Positions 1 through 14,677 are shown, counted from the first letter of the stretch. The stretch: 64,000 nucleotides of DNA from Alphaproteobacteria bacterium (GCA_026982705.1 JALSGP010000019.1:110690-174689), one strand, 5' to 3'. The notes: generated by a model from the sequence alone, not told the origin. Numbers and translations are program-made.

Positions 1-1
1 C

Positions 2-2305
2 ATCCTGCTCTCGCCGGTGCTCGCGGGCGAGCAGGAGATCACCGAGATCCTCACCCGGGACGATGCCTGGTACGCCGAGCGCGGCATCGATTTCCGCAAG
101 GGCGTGCGGGCCACGCGCATCGACCGCGCGCGGCGTCTCGTCCACGGCGCCGACGGCTCGGTGGTCCCCTACGATCGGCTGGTGCTGGCCACCGGCTCGA
201 GACCGGTGGTGCTGCCCATCCCCGGCCGCGACCTCGAGGGTGTGGTGACCTTCCGCGACATCGCCGACGTGGAGCGGATGCGCGCCGCGGCCGCACGTGG
301 CGGCCGGGCGGTGGTGATCGGCGGTGGGCTGCTCGGTCTCGAGGCGGCCGCCGGGCTGCAGCGTCTCGGCATGGAGGTGACGGTAGTCCATCTCCTGGAC
401 CGCCTCATGGAGCAGCAACTGGACGACATCGCCGCCCGCATGCTGCGGGAGGATCTGGAGGGGCGCGGGTTGCGTTTCCTGATGGAACGGCGCACACGCG
501 CGATCCTCGGCGAGAGGCGGGTCGAAGGGGTGGCCTTCGAGGACGGCGAGACGATCCCGGCGGATCTGGTGGTGATGGCGGTCGGCATCCGACCGGAGAC
601 CACCCTCGCCCGCGAGGCCGGCCTCCATTGCGAACGCGGCATCGTCGTCTCCGACACCCTCCAGACCTACGATCCGCGCATCTGGGCGGTGGGCGAGTGC
701 TGCCAGCACCGGGGGCGCTGCTACGGCCTCGTGGCGCCGCTCTTCGAGCAGGCGCGGGTGCTGGCCAACCAGCTCGCCGAGCTCGCCACCCTGCGCTACG
801 AGGGTTCGGTCACCGCCACCAAGCTCAAGGTCACCGGCATCGACCTGTTCTCCGCCGGCGATCACCTCGGCCGCGACGGCGAGCCCCTGGTGCTGCACGA
901 TCCGGGCGCCGGCGTCTATCGCAAGCTGGTGCTGAAGGACGACCGTATCATCGGCATCGTGCTCTACGGCGACACGGTGGACGGCAGCTGGTACTTCCAG
1001 CTCATGCAGGACGGCACCGACGTCTCGTCCCTGCGCGAGACGCTGCTGTTCGGCCAGGTGCGCCTCGGCGATTCCGGCCACGACCCGGTCGCGCGCGTGG
1101 CCGGACTGCCCGACGACGCCGAGATCTGCGGCTGCAACGGCGTGTGCAAGGGGACCATCGTCCGCGCCATCACCGAGAAGGGCCTCTTCACCCTCGACGA
1201 GGTGCGCGCCCACACCAAGGCCTCGGCCTCCTGCGGCTCCTGCACGGGTCTGGTGGAGGCGCTGCTGGCCCACGTCATGGGCGGCCACTACGAACGCCCG
1301 CGCGGCGAGCGACCGCTGTGTCCCTGCACCGACTACGACCAGGACACCATCCGCCGGACCATCGTCCGCGAGGGCCTGAAGAGCATCCCGGAGGTGATGC
1401 ACTTCCTCGAGTGGAAGACGCCGGACGGCTGTCGCGTCTGCCGCCCGGCGCTCAACTTCTTCCTGATGGTCGCCTGGCCGGAGGAATACCGCGACGATCC
1501 CGCCTCCCGCTTCGTCAACGAGCGGGTGCACGCCAACATCCAGAAGGACGGGACCTATTCGGTGGTGCCGCGGATCTTCGGCGGCGTCACCACGCCCGCG
1601 CAGCTCCGCGCCCTCGCGGAGGTCGCCGAGAGGTACCGGGTGCCGACGGTCAAGATCACCGGCGGGCAGCGCATCGATCTCCTGGGCGTGCGCAAGGAGG
1701 ATCTGCCGCACATCTGGCGGGATCTCACGGCGGCCGGTTTCGTCTCAGGCCACGCCTACGGCAAGGCGGTGCGCACCGTGAAGACCTGCGTCGGCTCGGA
1801 GTGGTGCCGCTTCGGCGTGCAGGACTCCACGTCCCTCGGCATCGCCCTCGAGAAGCTGTGCTGGGGGGCCTGGACGCCGGCCAAGGTCAAGATGGGCGTC
1901 TCGGGCTGTCCCAGGAACTGCGCCGAGGCCACCATCAAGGACTTCGGCGCGGTGGCCGTGGAGTCCGGCTGGGAGATCCACGTGGGCGGCAATGGTGGGG
2001 TCAAGGTGCGGACCACCGAGCTGCTGACCAAGGTGGCCACCGCCGAGGAGGTGCTCGAATATGCCGCCGCCTTCCTCCAGCTCTACCGCGAGGAGGGGCG
2101 CTACGGCGAGCGCACCGCCTTCTGGATCGAGCGCATCGGCCTCGACGAGCTGAAGCGCCGCCTCGTGGAGGATCCCGAAGGCCGCCGGGCGTTGGCCGCG
2201 CGCTTCCGCGAGGCGCAGGCGCGGGCACAGCGCGATCCCTGGCGGGAGCTCGCCGAACGGGCGCCCGCGGAGGAATTCCGGGCGCTGGCGGAGGTCCCGG
2301 CATGA
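2..2305 (+). CDS. nirB: Nitrite reductase [NAD(P)H] large subunit, 5' end outside window
   Basis: Cytoplasmic siroheme/FAD enzyme that reduces nitrite to ammonium with NAD(P)H. The frame is already open at base 2, reading ILLSPVLAGEQE, which is internal NirB sequence, so the true start lies upstream; the GTG at 17 is not a start. In order: FAD/NAD(P)-binding domain with GGGLLGLEAA near base 320; a BFD-like [2Fe-2S] module with CGCNGVCKG (about 1130) and CGSCTG (about 1232); a ferredoxin-like half domain; and the siroheme/4Fe-4S pair TCVGSEWCRFG (about 1785) and GVSGCPRNC (about 1897). The stop overlaps the nirD start by 4 nt (ATGA), and nasA follows in the same way, so this is an assimilatory nitrate operon. 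About 767 codons are visible. Confidence 0.95.
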   Translation: MLLSPVLAGEQEITEILTRDDAWYAERGIDFRKGVRATRIDRARRLVHGADGSVVPYDRLVLATGSRPVVLPIPGRDLEGVVTFRDIADVERMRAAAARGGRAVVIGGGLLGLEAAAGLQRLGMEVTVVHLLDRLMEQQLDDIAARMLREDLEGRGLRFLMERRTRAILGERRVEGVAFEDGETIPADLVVMAVGIRPETTLAREAGLHCERGIVVSDTLQTYDPRIWAVGECCQHRGRCYGLVAPLFEQARVLANQLAELATLRYEGSVTATKLKVTGIDLFSAGDHLGRDGEPLVLHDPGAGVYRKLVLKDDRIIGIVLYGDTVDGSWYFQLMQDGTDVSSLRETLLFGQVRLGDSGHDPVARVAGLPDDAEICGCNGVCKGTIVRAITEKGLFTLDEVRAHTKASASCGSCTGLVEALLAHVMGGHYERPRGERPLCPCTDYDQDTIRRTIVREGLKSIPEVMHFLEWKTPDGCRVCRPALNFFLMVAWPEEYRDDPASRFVNERVHANIQKDGTYSVVPRIFGGVTTPAQLRALAEVAERYRVPTVKITGGQRIDLLGVRKEDLPHIWRDLTAAGFVSGHAYGKAVRTVKTCVGSEWCRFGVQDSTSLGIALEKLCWGAWTPAKVKMGVSGCPRNCAEATIKDFGAVAVESGWEIHVGGNGGVKVRTTELLTKVATAEEVLEYAAAFLQLYREEGRYGERTAFWIERIGLDELKRRLVEDPEGRRALAARFREAQARAQRDPWRELAERAPAEEFRALAEVPA

Positions 2306-2640
2306 CGGCCGCGGTGCTCGCGATCCGCTGGGTGGCGGTGGGCCGGCTCGAGGCCCTGCCGCCCCGCCGGGGCCGCGCCGTGCGCGTGGGGGATCGCCGG
2401 ATCGCCCTCTTCCGCACCGGCGACGACCGGCTGTTCGCGGTGGAGGACCGCTGCCCGCACCGTGGCGGGCCGCTGTCGGAGGGGATCGTGCACGGTCACT
2501 GCGTGACCTGTCCCCTCCACGACTGGGTGATCGATCTCGCCGAGGGCCGGGCGGTGCCGCCCGACGAGGGTCGGGTGCGCACCTATCCCGTGCGGGTGGT
2601 GGACGGACGGATCGAGATCGGCCTCGGGACGGCGCCATGA
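2302..2640 (+). CDS. nirD: Nitrite reductase small subunit (Rieske-type)
   Basis: 112-residue Rieske-fold subunit of the assimilatory NADH nitrite reductase, partner of NirB. The [2Fe-2S] ligand pairs CPHRGG and CPLHDW are both present, so it probably binds a cluster, unlike some NirD proteins that have lost the ligands. It starts at an ATG inside the nirB stop (ATGA) and its own stop overlaps the nasA ATG in the same way, indicating translational coupling of the three genes. The protein has no extra domains. Confidence 0.93.
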   Translation: MTAAVLAIRWVAVGRLEALPPRRGRAVRVGDRRIALFRTGDDRLFAVEDRCPHRGGPLSEGIVHGHCVTCPLHDWVIDLAEGRAVPPDEGRVRTYPVRVVDGRIEIGLGTAP

Positions 2641-5330
2641 GTGCCCGCAAGGTGCGCACCACCTGTCCCTACTGCGGCGTGGGCTGCGGGCTGGTGGTGG
2701 AGGTCGACCGCGACGGCGGCGTGCGGGTCGCGGGCGATCCCGACCATCCCGCCAATCGCGGGCGCATCTGCGTCAAGGGCGCGACCCTCCCCGAGACGCT
2801 GCCGGGCCCGCGGCTCACCACGCCCCTGTATCGAGGGGCGCCCGTCTCCTGGGACGAGGCGCTGGATCTGATCGCCGAGGAGCTCGCCGGCGTGCTGCGC
2901 CGCCACGGCCCCGAGGCGGTGGCCTTCTATCTCTCCGGCCAGCTGCTGATCGAGGACTACTACGTCTTCAACAAGCTGGCCAAGGGCTTCCTCGGCACGC
3001 CGCACGTGGACACCAACTCGCGGCTGTGCATGGCCGCGGCGGTGGTCGCCCATCAGCGCGCCTTCGGCGAGGACCTGGTGCCCGGATGCTACGAGGATCT
3101 GGAGCTGGCCGATCTGGTGGTGCTCTGGGGCAGCAATCTCGCCGCCTGCCATCCGGTGCTGTTCCAGCGGATCGAGGATGCCCGCGCCGCCCGCGACGGA
3201 CGTCCGCGGCTGGTGGTGATCGATCCCCGGCGCAGCGAGAGTGCCGCCCGCGCGGACCTGCATCTGCCCCTGGCGCCCGGCACCGACGCCTGGCTCGCGG
3301 CGGGTCTCCTCGCCTTCCTCCAGCGCGAGGACCGGGTGGACTGGGAGTTCGTCGCCGCCCACACCGAGGGCTTCCTCGAGACCCTCGCCCTCGCCCGTCG
3401 CCATGCCGGCTCGATCCCCGCGGTGGCGCGCGCCACCGGCCTGCCCGAGGCGGCGATCGAACGCTTCTATCGCGATTTCGCCCGCACGTCCCGTACCGTC
3501 ACGGTGTTCTCGCAGGGCATCAACCAGACGGTGCAGGGCAGCGAGCGCGCCGGACTGCTGCTCGATCTCCATCTCGCCACCGGCCGCATCGGCCAGCCCG
3601 GTGCCAGCTGCTTCTCGGTGACCGGCCAGCCCGACGCCATGGGCGGGCGCGAGGTGGGAGCCCTGGCCACCATGCTCGCCTCCCATCTGCCCTGGGACGA
3701 CGAGGCGGCGCGCCGCGCCCTCGCCGGTTTCTGGCGCACCGACCGTCTGGCGCGGGGACCGGGCCTGCGCGCGGTGGAGCTGTTCGAGGCGGTGCGCCGG
3801 GGTGATGTCCGCTTTCTCTGGATCGCCGCCACCAATCCGCTGGTGAGTCTGCCGGATCGGCGTCTGGTCGAGGAGGCGCTCGCGGCCTGTCCCTTCTGGG
3901 TGGTGGCCGACATCACGCCGGAGAGCGAGACCGCACGCCGCGCGCCGCTGGTCCTGCCGGCCGCCGGCTGGGGCGAGAAGGAGGGCACGGTGACCAATTC
4001 CGAGCGTCGCCTCTCGCGTCAGCGGGCCTTCCGCACGCCGCCGGGCGAGGCCCGGCCGGACTGGTGGATGGCCGTGCAGCTGGCCCGCCGGCTGGGCTTC
4101 GAGGCCGCCTTCCCCTACGAACATCCCTTCGAGATCTTCCGGGAACATGCGGCGAGCACCCGTCTCGCCGTGCGCTTCGGCCGGCGCCTCGATCTCGGGC
4201 CGCTCGCGGCCATGGAACGCGAGGCCTTCGAGGCCATGGCGCCGGTCCAGTGGCCGATCGCCGTCGACGGCTCGGGAACGGCGCGGCTGTTCGAGGACGG
4301 CCGCTTCGTCCATCCGGATGGCCGCGCCCGGCTGGTGCCGGTTCAGCCGCGCGGACCGCATGCCGCCACCGAACCCGCCCGCCCGCTGCGCCTGCTCACC
4401 GGCCGCACGGCATCCCACTGGCACACCCTCACCCGCACCGGCCGCGCCCCCTCGCTCGCCACGCAGGAGCCCGAGCCCTTCGTCGCCGTGCATCCGGACG
4501 ATGCCGCCCTGCTCGGCCTCGAGGACGGGGCGCTGGCCGAGCTGCGTGGGCGTGAGGGACGGATGCTCGCCCGCGTGCGCTGCACCCCGGATCAGCGCCT
4601 CGGCACCGTCTTCGTCCCCATGCACTGGAACGAGGCCTTCGCCCGTCACGGCTCGGTCAACGCGCTGGTGCCGGCGGTCACCGACCCGCTTTCCGGCGAG
4701 CCGGAATTCAAGGCCGCCGCCGTCGCCCTCGCACCCTTCCGCGCCGGCTGGTCCGCCTTCTACCTCGGGCGCCGTCCGCTCGACTTCGGCGGCGCGTACG
4801 AGGCGCGCAGCCGCACCGCCTTCGGCTGGCGCATCGAGGCGGCGGGTGGGGAGCCGCCCACCCACGACTGGCGGGCCTGGCTCGCCGCCTGGTTCGATCC
4901 GGCATGGACCTGGCTGGAGCTGGCCGACCCACATGCCGGGGTCCAGCGGGTGGCGGTGCTGCGCGGTGACCGGCTGGAGGCGGTGCTGTTCGCGGCCCGC
5001 CACCATCGCCTGCCGCCGCGGGACTGGCTGCTCGCCCGCTTCGACCAGCCCTGGGACGATCCGCGACTGCGGCGGGCGCTGCTCGCGGGTGTTCCGCCGG
5101 TGGGAGAGGACGTGGATCCCCTGCTGTGTCTCTGCGCCGGCGTGCGCGAGAGCCGGGTGCGGGCGGCGCTGGCGGCCGGGGCCGTCTCGCTGGCGGCGCT
5201 GGTGCGGGAGACGGGGGCCGGGGCCGGTTGCGGGAGCTGCCGCGAGGCGCTCACGCGCCTGCTGGCGGAGGCTCGGAGCGGGGGGACGGCCGCGGCCACG
5301 GCGGCGCTTTCGCCCGGGGAGACCCTGTGA
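2637..5330 (+). CDS. nasA: Assimilatory nitrate reductase catalytic subunit
   Basis: 897-residue molybdopterin-guanine-dinucleotide oxidoreductase that reduces nitrate to nitrite in the cytoplasm for nitrogen assimilation. The N-terminal 4Fe-4S ligands are Cys10, Cys13, Cys17 and Cys45 (CPYCGVGC, then RICVKG). The middle is the molybdopterin oxidoreductase fold and about 570-690 the dinucleotide-binding domain. At the C-terminus (about 830-870) there is a BFD-like [2Fe-2S] module, CLCAGVRE then GCGSC, as in Klebsiella-type NasA, which takes electrons from a partner. Direct overlap with nirD and absence of a signal peptide separate it from periplasmic NapA and from formate dehydrogenases. No transport or sensor gene for nitrate lies downstream; the upstream side is outside the window. 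Confidence 0.93.
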   Translation: MSARKVRTTCPYCGVGCGLVVEVDRDGGVRVAGDPDHPANRGRICVKGATLPETLPGPRLTTPLYRGAPVSWDEALDLIAEELAGVLRRHGPEAVAFYLSGQLLIEDYYVFNKLAKGFLGTPHVDTNSRLCMAAAVVAHQRAFGEDLVPGCYEDLELADLVVLWGSNLAACHPVLFQRIEDARAARDGRPRLVVIDPRRSESAARADLHLPLAPGTDAWLAAGLLAFLQREDRVDWEFVAAHTEGFLETLALARRHAGSIPAVARATGLPEAAIERFYRDFARTSRTVTVFSQGINQTVQGSERAGLLLDLHLATGRIGQPGASCFSVTGQPDAMGGREVGALATMLASHLPWDDEAARRALAGFWRTDRLARGPGLRAVELFEAVRRGDVRFLWIAATNPLVSLPDRRLVEEALAACPFWVVADITPESETARRAPLVLPAAGWGEKEGTVTNSERRLSRQRAFRTPPGEARPDWWMAVQLARRLGFEAAFPYEHPFEIFREHAASTRLAVRFGRRLDLGPLAAMEREAFEAMAPVQWPIAVDGSGTARLFEDGRFVHPDGRARLVPVQPRGPHAATEPARPLRLLTGRTASHWHTLTRTGRAPSLATQEPEPFVAVHPDDAALLGLEDGALAELRGREGRMLARVRCTPDQRLGTVFVPMHWNEAFARHGSVNALVPAVTDPLSGEPEFKAAAVALAPFRAGWSAFYLGRRPLDFGGAYEARSRTAFGWRIEAAGGEPPTHDWRAWLAAWFDPAWTWLELADPHAGVQRVAVLRGDRLEAVLFAARHHRLPPRDWLLARFDQPWDDPRLRRALLAGVPPVGEDVDPLLCLCAGVRESRVRAALAAGAVSLAALVRETGAGAGCGSCREALTRLLAEARSGGTAAATAALSPGETL

Positions 5331-5335
5331 TAGGG

Positions 5336-5350
5336 CCGGGGCGGCCCCGG
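5336..5350 (+). terminator. GC-rich hairpin after nasA
   Basis: CCGGGG-CGG-CCCCGG, a perfect 6-bp stem starting six bases after the nasA stop and about 30 bases before tpiA. There is no T-run, so it is only a candidate for termination or 3'-end protection at the end of the nitrate operon. Confidence 0.35.
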
Positions 5351-5377
5351 ACCGTCCACCAGACGAGGGACCCGGAC

Positions 5378-6133
<756 letters not shown>

Positions 6134-6157
6134 TCCCGGTCCGGTGGGGAGTGCTCC

Positions 6158-6475
6158 ATGGCCACGGTGGTCCTCGTCATCCACCTGCTCATCGCCGTCG
6201 CCCTGGTGGCGGTGATCCTGGTCCAGCGCAGCGAGGGCGGCGGACTCGGCCTCGGCGGCGGCACCGCCGGCGGGCTCATGACGGTGCGCGGCAGCGCCAA
6301 CCTGCTGACGCGGACCACCGCCGTGCTCGCCACCGCCTTCATGATCACGAGCCTGCTGCTGGCCATCCTCGCCGGCCGCGACCGCAGCGCCGAGCGCATC
6401 CTCGAGGCGGTGCCGCCGGCGGAAGAGCCGGCACCGGCCGTTCCCGCACCGCCGGTGCCGCCGGTGGGCGACTGA
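6158..6475 (+). CDS. secG: Preprotein translocase subunit SecG
   Basis: 105-residue inner-membrane protein, accessory subunit of the SecYEG channel. Two hydrophobic segments (about residues 3-20 and 48-70) flank a Gly-rich loop with SEGGGLGLGGG, the SecG signature. The C-terminal 30 residues are Pro/Ala/Glu-rich and cytoplasmic or disordered, as in other alphaproteobacterial SecG. It lies 24 bp after tpiA, and its position just upstream of pyrG supports the call. Confidence 0.92.
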   Translation: MATVVLVIHLLIAVALVAVILVQRSEGGGLGLGGGTAGGLMTVRGSANLLTRTTAVLATAFMITSLLLAILAGRDRSAERILEAVPPAEEPAPAVPAPPVPPVGD

Positions 6476-6540
6476 ACCCGCGATCCCCATCCGGTGCCGC
6501 GACTTGAAGCCGGGTCGCGGCACGGCGATATGGGCGAGTG

Positions 6541-10719
<4,179 letters not shown>

Positions 10720-10731
10720 TCCGGGCGGGGT

Positions 10732-10759
10732 TTGCGCCAACGCCTTTTGTGTCTAGAGA
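10732..10759 (+). promoter_or_regulatory. Candidate promoter for the pyruvate dehydrogenase operon
   Basis: TTGCGC (10732-10737) and TAGAGA (10754-10759) are separated by 16 bases in the relatively AT-rich stretch of the ftsB-pdhA spacer, about 50 bases upstream of the pdhA ATG. A GC-rich imperfect inverted repeat (GGCCCG...CGGGCC) follows. Assignment rests only on position and weak hexamer resemblance. Confidence 0.28.
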
Positions 10760-10810
10760 GGGCCCGGCCCGGCGCGGGCCGCCCCACGACGCCAGCAGGA
10801 GGGGTCGAGG

Positions 10811-11866
10811 ATGTGCGCTGCAGCCCGCAAGGCGCGCAGGAAGACGACGAAGGCCGCGGCCGAGGATGGCGCGGAGACCGCGGTCGCCGGCAAGGCGACG
10901 CTGCCGCCGCCGGATCTGCTCTTCCGTTTCCTGCGCGACATGCTGCTGATCCGCCGCTTCGAGGAAAAGGCGGGCCAGCTCTACGGCATGGGGATCATCG
11001 CTGGCTTCTGTCACCTCTACATCGGTCAGGAGGCGGTGGCCACCGGTGTGGTGCGCGCCCTCGACCTCCGCCGGGACACGGTGGTCACCAGCTACCGCGA
11101 CCACGGCCACATGCTGGTGTGCGGCACCGATCCGAAGGTGGTGATGGCCGAGCTGGCGGGACGGATCACCGGCTGTTCCAAGGGCAAGGGCGGCTCCATG
11201 CACATGTTCGACACCGCCCGTCACTTCTACGGCGGCCACGGCATCGTCGGTGCCCAGGTGCCCATCGGCACCGGCCTCGCCTTCGCCCACCGCTACCGCG
11301 GCGACGGCGGCCTCTGCGCCTGCTTCTTCGGCGAGGGGGCCGCCAATCAGGGGCAGGTGTACGAGGCCTTCAACATGGCGGAACTGTGGAAGCTGCCGGT
11401 CCTCTACGTGATCGAGAACAACCGATATGCCATGGGGACCCGCCTCGACCGCGCCACCGCCCAGCCCGACCTCTACCGCCGCGGCGAGGCCTTCGCCATT
11501 CCCGGCGACTTCGTGGACGGCATGGACGTGATCGCCGTCTACAACAAGACCCGCGAGGTGCTGCCCTTCGTGCGCGAGAAGGGGCCCTTCGTCCTCGAGG
11601 CGCGCACCTACCGCTACCGCGGGCATTCCATGTCGGATCCGGCCAAGTACCGCTCCCGCGAGGAGGTGGAGGAAGTGCGCCGGCATCACGATCCCATCGA
11701 CCAGCTCCGCCGCCTGATGCTGGAACACGGCTACGCCAGCGAGGCCGAGCTCAAGGAAGTGGACCGCGAGATCCGGGCCGTGATCAACGAGGCCGCCCGC
11801 TTCGCCCAGGACAGCCCGGAGCCGCCGCCGGAGGAGCTGGAACGCGACGTCTACGTCGAGGGCTGA
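10811..11866 (+). CDS. pdhA: Pyruvate dehydrogenase E1 component, alpha subunit
   Basis: 351-residue thiamine-diphosphate enzyme subunit that, with PdhB, decarboxylates pyruvate and acetylates the lipoyl group of E2. The protein has a short Lys/Arg-rich leader (residues 1-30), then the dehydrogenase E1 domain: SKGKGGSMHMF, GHGIVGAQVPIGTGLAFA, the TPP/Mg motif beginning CFFGEGAANQG and ending ENNRYAMGT, and the phosphorylation-loop region RYRGHSMSDPAKYR. Three further complex genes follow (pdhB, pdhC, lpd) and then lipA, which makes the cofactor, so the complex and its lipoylation are encoded together. Confidence 0.95.
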   Translation: MCAAARKARRKTTKAAAEDGAETAVAGKATLPPPDLLFRFLRDMLLIRRFEEKAGQLYGMGIIAGFCHLYIGQEAVATGVVRALDLRRDTVVTSYRDHGHMLVCGTDPKVVMAELAGRITGCSKGKGGSMHMFDTARHFYGGHGIVGAQVPIGTGLAFAHRYRGDGGLCACFFGEGAANQGQVYEAFNMAELWKLPVLYVIENNRYAMGTRLDRATAQPDLYRRGEAFAIPGDFVDGMDVIAVYNKTREVLPFVREKGPFVLEARTYRYRGHSMSDPAKYRSREEVEEVRRHHDPIDQLRRLMLEHGYASEAELKEVDREIRAVINEAARFAQDSPEPPPEELERDVYVEG

Positions 11867-11893
11867 GGACGGCGGCGAGAGGGAGATGCGGCC

Positions 11894-13303
11894 ATGCCGA
11901 CGACGCTGACCATGCCGGCGCTGTCGCCGACCATGAGCGAGGGGACGATCGCGCGGTGGGTGAAGCGGGAGGGGGACCGTGTGGAGCCCGGGGAGGTGAT
12001 CGCGGAGATCGAGACGGACAAGGCGACGGTGGAATTCGAGGCGGTGGACGAGGGGGTGCTGGGTCGGATCCTGGTGCCGGAGGGGGCGAGCGCGAAGGTG
12101 GGCGAGCCCATCGCGGTGTTGCTGGAGGAGGGCGAGGACGCCTCGGCGGTGGAGATGGTGCCGACCGCCGAGGAGGCGGCCGCGCCGACGCCCCCGGCCG
12201 CCGTACGCGAACCGTCCGCGCCGGCTTCCGGCGCCACGCCCGCGACGGCGGTCGCCGCCCCGCAGCCGCTGGTGCGTGGGGCGCTGCCGCCGGAGCCGGA
12301 GATCCCGCCGGGCACGCGCATGGTGAAGATGAGCGTGCGCGAGGCGCTGCGGGATGCCATGGCCGAGGAGATGCGCCGCGATCCGGAAGTCTTCCTCATG
12401 GGCGAGGAGGTGGGCCAGTACGGCGGCGCCTACAAGGTGAGCCAGGGGCTGCTGGAGGAGTTCGGCGAGAAGCGGGTCATCGACACCCCCATCACCGAAT
12501 ACGGCTTCACCGGCATCGGCGTGGGGGCGGCCTTCGCCGGTCTCAAGCCCATCGTCGAGTTCATGACGTGGAACTTCGCCATGCAGGCGATCGACCACAT
12601 CGTGAACTCGGCGGCCAAGACCCTCTACATGTCCGGCGGCCAGGTCCGCTGTCCCGTCACCTTCCGCGGTCCCAACGGGGCCGCCGCCCGCGTCGCCGCC
12701 CAGCACAGCCAGGAGTACAGTTCCTGGTACGCCCACGTTCCCGGCCTCAAGGTGGTGGCCCCGTACACCGCCGCCGACGCCAAGGGCCTCCTCAAGGCGG
12801 CCATCCGCGACCCCAATCCGGTGATCGTGCTGGAGAACGAGATCCTCTACGGCCACACCTTCGAGGTGCCGGAGGTGGAGGACTGGGTGGTTCCCATCGG
12901 CCGCGCCCGCATCGCCCGCGAGGGACGCCACGTCACCCTGGTCTCCTTCTCGCGCTGGGTGGGCCTCGCCCTTGAGGCGGCGGAGGTGCTGGCGCGGGAG
13001 GGCATCGAGGCGGAGGTCGTCGATCTGCGCACCCTCCGGCCCCTCGACCGCACCACCGTGGTGGAAAGCCTGAAGAAGACCAACCGCATGGTGGTGATCG
13101 AGGAGGGCTGGCCCGTGTGCGGCATCGGCGCCGAACTCGCCGCCGTCGCCATGGAGGACGCCTTCGACTGGCTGGACGCGCCGGTGGTCCGGGTGACCGG
13201 GGCCGACGTCCCCATGCCCTATGCCGCCAATCTCGAACGCCTCGCCCTGCCGCGCCTGGACCAGGTGGTGGAGGCGGCGAAGCAGGTCTGCTACCGCGAC
13301 TGA
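11894..13303 (+). CDS. pdhB: Pyruvate dehydrogenase E1 beta subunit with N-terminal lipoyl domain
   Basis: 469-residue E1-beta. Residues 1-80 form a biotinyl/lipoyl domain with the lipoylation motif ETDKATVEF (Lys in DKA), followed by an Ala/Pro-rich linker (about 90-135) and the transketolase pyrimidine-binding and C-terminal domains ([46 protein letters not shown]). An extra lipoyl domain on E1-beta is a known alphaproteobacterial arrangement. Codons 7-87 are encoded by a tract that is base-for-base identical to pdhC (see repeat entries) and that uses GCG and GGG far more than the rest of the gene, where GCC and GGC dominate. Confidence 0.95.
   Translation: MPTTLTMPALSPTMSEGTIARWVKREGDRVEPGEVIAEIETDKATVEFEAVDEGVLGRILVPEGASAKVGEPIAVLLEEGEDASAVEMVPTAEEAAAPTPPAAVREPSAPASGATPATAVAAPQPLVRGALPPEPEIPPGTRMVKMSVREALRDAMAEEMRRDPEVFLMGEEVGQYGGAYKVSQGLLEEFGEKRVIDTPITEYGFTGIGVGAAFAGLKPIVEFMTWNFAMQAIDHIVNSAAKTLYMSGGQVRCPVTFRGPNGAAARVAAQHSQEYSSWYAHVPGLKVVAPYTAADAKGLLKAAIRDPNPVIVLENEILYGHTFEVPEVEDWVVPIGRARIAREGRHVTLVSFSRWVGLALEAAEVLAREGIEAEVVDLRTLRPLDRTTVVESLKKTNRMVVIEEGWPVCGIGAELAAVAMEDAFDWLDAPVVRVTGADVPMPYAANLERLALPRLDQVVEAAKQVCYRD
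11912..12155 (+). repeat. 244-bp perfect direct repeat, copy 1 (lipoyl domain of pdhB)
   Basis: This stretch is identical, base for base, to 13339-13582 in pdhC, with a repeat-unit distance of 1427 bp. It codes for residues 7-87 of both proteins in the same frame. Perfect identity, including third positions, in otherwise unrelated genes indicates recent or ongoing gene conversion. Confidence 0.95.
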
Positions 13304-13320
13304 GCGCGGAGAACCCGGAG

Positions 13321-14661
13321 ATGGCCACGCTGCTTTCGATGCCGGCGCTGTCGCCGACCATGAGCGAGGGGACGATCGCGCGGTGGGTGAAGCGGGAGGG
13401 GGACCGTGTGGAGCCCGGGGAGGTGATCGCGGAGATCGAGACGGACAAGGCGACGGTGGAATTCGAGGCGGTGGACGAGGGGGTGCTGGGTCGGATCCTG
13501 GTGCCGGAGGGGGCGAGCGCGAAGGTGGGCGAGCCCATCGCGGTGTTGCTGGAGGAGGGCGAGGACGCCTCGGCGGTGGAGACGGTGCTGGCCGGGGCCC
13601 GGACGGCGGCCGCCGCCACGCCCGAAGCGGTCGCGGAGGCGGCCGCCGGGGACAGCGGTGGGGCATCCGCGGCGCCCGCGACCGCGCCGGCCGCGGACGA
13701 CACTCCGTCGGGGCCCGCCGCCCCGGCGGCCCGGGCGGAAGGCGGGCGCATCTTCGCCACGCCCCTCGCCCGCCGGATGGCGCGGGAGGCGGGGCTCGAC
13801 CTCGCCACCATCCGCGGTACCGGTCCCCACGGCCGCATCACCCGTGCCGACGTGGAGCGGGCCATCACCGAGGCGCGGCGGCCCGCGGCACCGGCCGCGC
13901 CGGCTCCGGCCCCCGCGCCGGCCGTGGCGGCGCCGGCCGAGGTGCCGGACTGGCTGTTCCAGCCGATTCCCGGCACCGAATACGAGGAAGTGCCGCTCTC
14001 CAACATGCGGCGCACCATCGCCCGCCGCCTGTCGGAGGCCAAGCGCTTCGTCCCCCATTTCTATCTCACGGTCGACTGCACCCTCGACCGGCTGCTGGCG
14101 CTGCGGCGCGAGCTCAACGGCCGGCTCGAGGAGGCCGAGCGCATCTCCCTCAACGACTTCGTCATCAAGGCGGCGGCCCTCGCCATCCGCCGGGTCCCCG
14201 ACGTCAACGCCTCCTTCGGCGGCGATCGCATCTACCGCTACCGCACCGTGGACATCTCGGTGGCGGTGGCGGTGCCCGGCGGGCTGGTGACGCCGGTGGT
14301 GCGGCGGGCCGACGAGAAGGGGCTCGCCACCATCGCCCGCGAGATGAAGGACTACGCGGCACGGGCCCGGGCCGGCAGGCTGCGGCCGGAGGAGTACACC
14401 GGTGGCGGCTTCAGCATCTCCAATCTCGGCATGTACGGCATCCGCGAGTTCGCGGCCGTCCTCAATCCGCCGCAGGCCTGCATCCTCGCCGTGGGGGCCG
14501 CGGAGCAGCGGCCGGTGGTGCGCGACGACGAGATCCGCATCGAGACCCGCATGACCGTCACCCTCTCCGTCGACCATCGGGTGGTGGACGGGGCCCTCGG
14601 CGCCGAGTTCCTCCGGGCCTTCCGCGCCATCGTCGAGGATCCCCTCCAGCTGCTGCTCTGA
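13321..14661 (+). CDS. pdhC: Dihydrolipoamide acetyltransferase (E2) of pyruvate dehydrogenase
   Basis: 446-residue core of the complex; transfers acetyl from the lipoyl arm to CoA. One N-terminal lipoyl domain (residues 1-80, ETDKATVEF), an Ala/Pro linker, a peripheral-subunit-binding domain (about 142-178, [17 protein letters not shown]...GRITRADV), a second flexible linker, then the acyltransferase domain (from about 215) with the active-site [15 protein letters not shown] near the C-terminus. The ATG at 13321 follows GGAGAACCCGGAG; the longer upstream open frame is shadow over pdhB. It lies 17 bp after pdhB. Confidence 0.95.
   Translation: MATLLSMPALSPTMSEGTIARWVKREGDRVEPGEVIAEIETDKATVEFEAVDEGVLGRILVPEGASAKVGEPIAVLLEEGEDASAVETVLAGARTAAAATPEAVAEAAAGDSGGASAAPATAPAADDTPSGPAAPAARAEGGRIFATPLARRMAREAGLDLATIRGTGPHGRITRADVERAITEARRPAAPAAPAPAPAPAVAAPAEVPDWLFQPIPGTEYEEVPLSNMRRTIARRLSEAKRFVPHFYLTVDCTLDRLLALRRELNGRLEEAERISLNDFVIKAAALAIRRVPDVNASFGGDRIYRYRTVDISVAVAVPGGLVTPVVRRADEKGLATIAREMKDYAARARAGRLRPEEYTGGGFSISNLGMYGIREFAAVLNPPQACILAVGAAEQRPVVRDDEIRIETRMTVTLSVDHRVVDGALGAEFLRAFRAIVEDPLQLLL
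13339..13582 (+). repeat. 244-bp perfect direct repeat, copy 2 (lipoyl domain of pdhC)
   Basis: Partner of 11912-12155. Identity stops abruptly at both edges: upstream the codons differ (ACGCTGACC against CTGCTTTCG) and downstream the first mismatch is T in copy 1 against C in copy 2 at 13583. RecA-dependent recombination between the copies would delete most of pdhB and the start of pdhC and leave one fused frame. Confidence 0.95.
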
Positions 14662-14677
14662 GACCGGAGATCCCCTC

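Noticed and set aside
17..19. GTG as the start of nirB
   Set aside because: The frame is open to the window edge and codes for internal NirB sequence before this codon, so the gene is cut by the edge.
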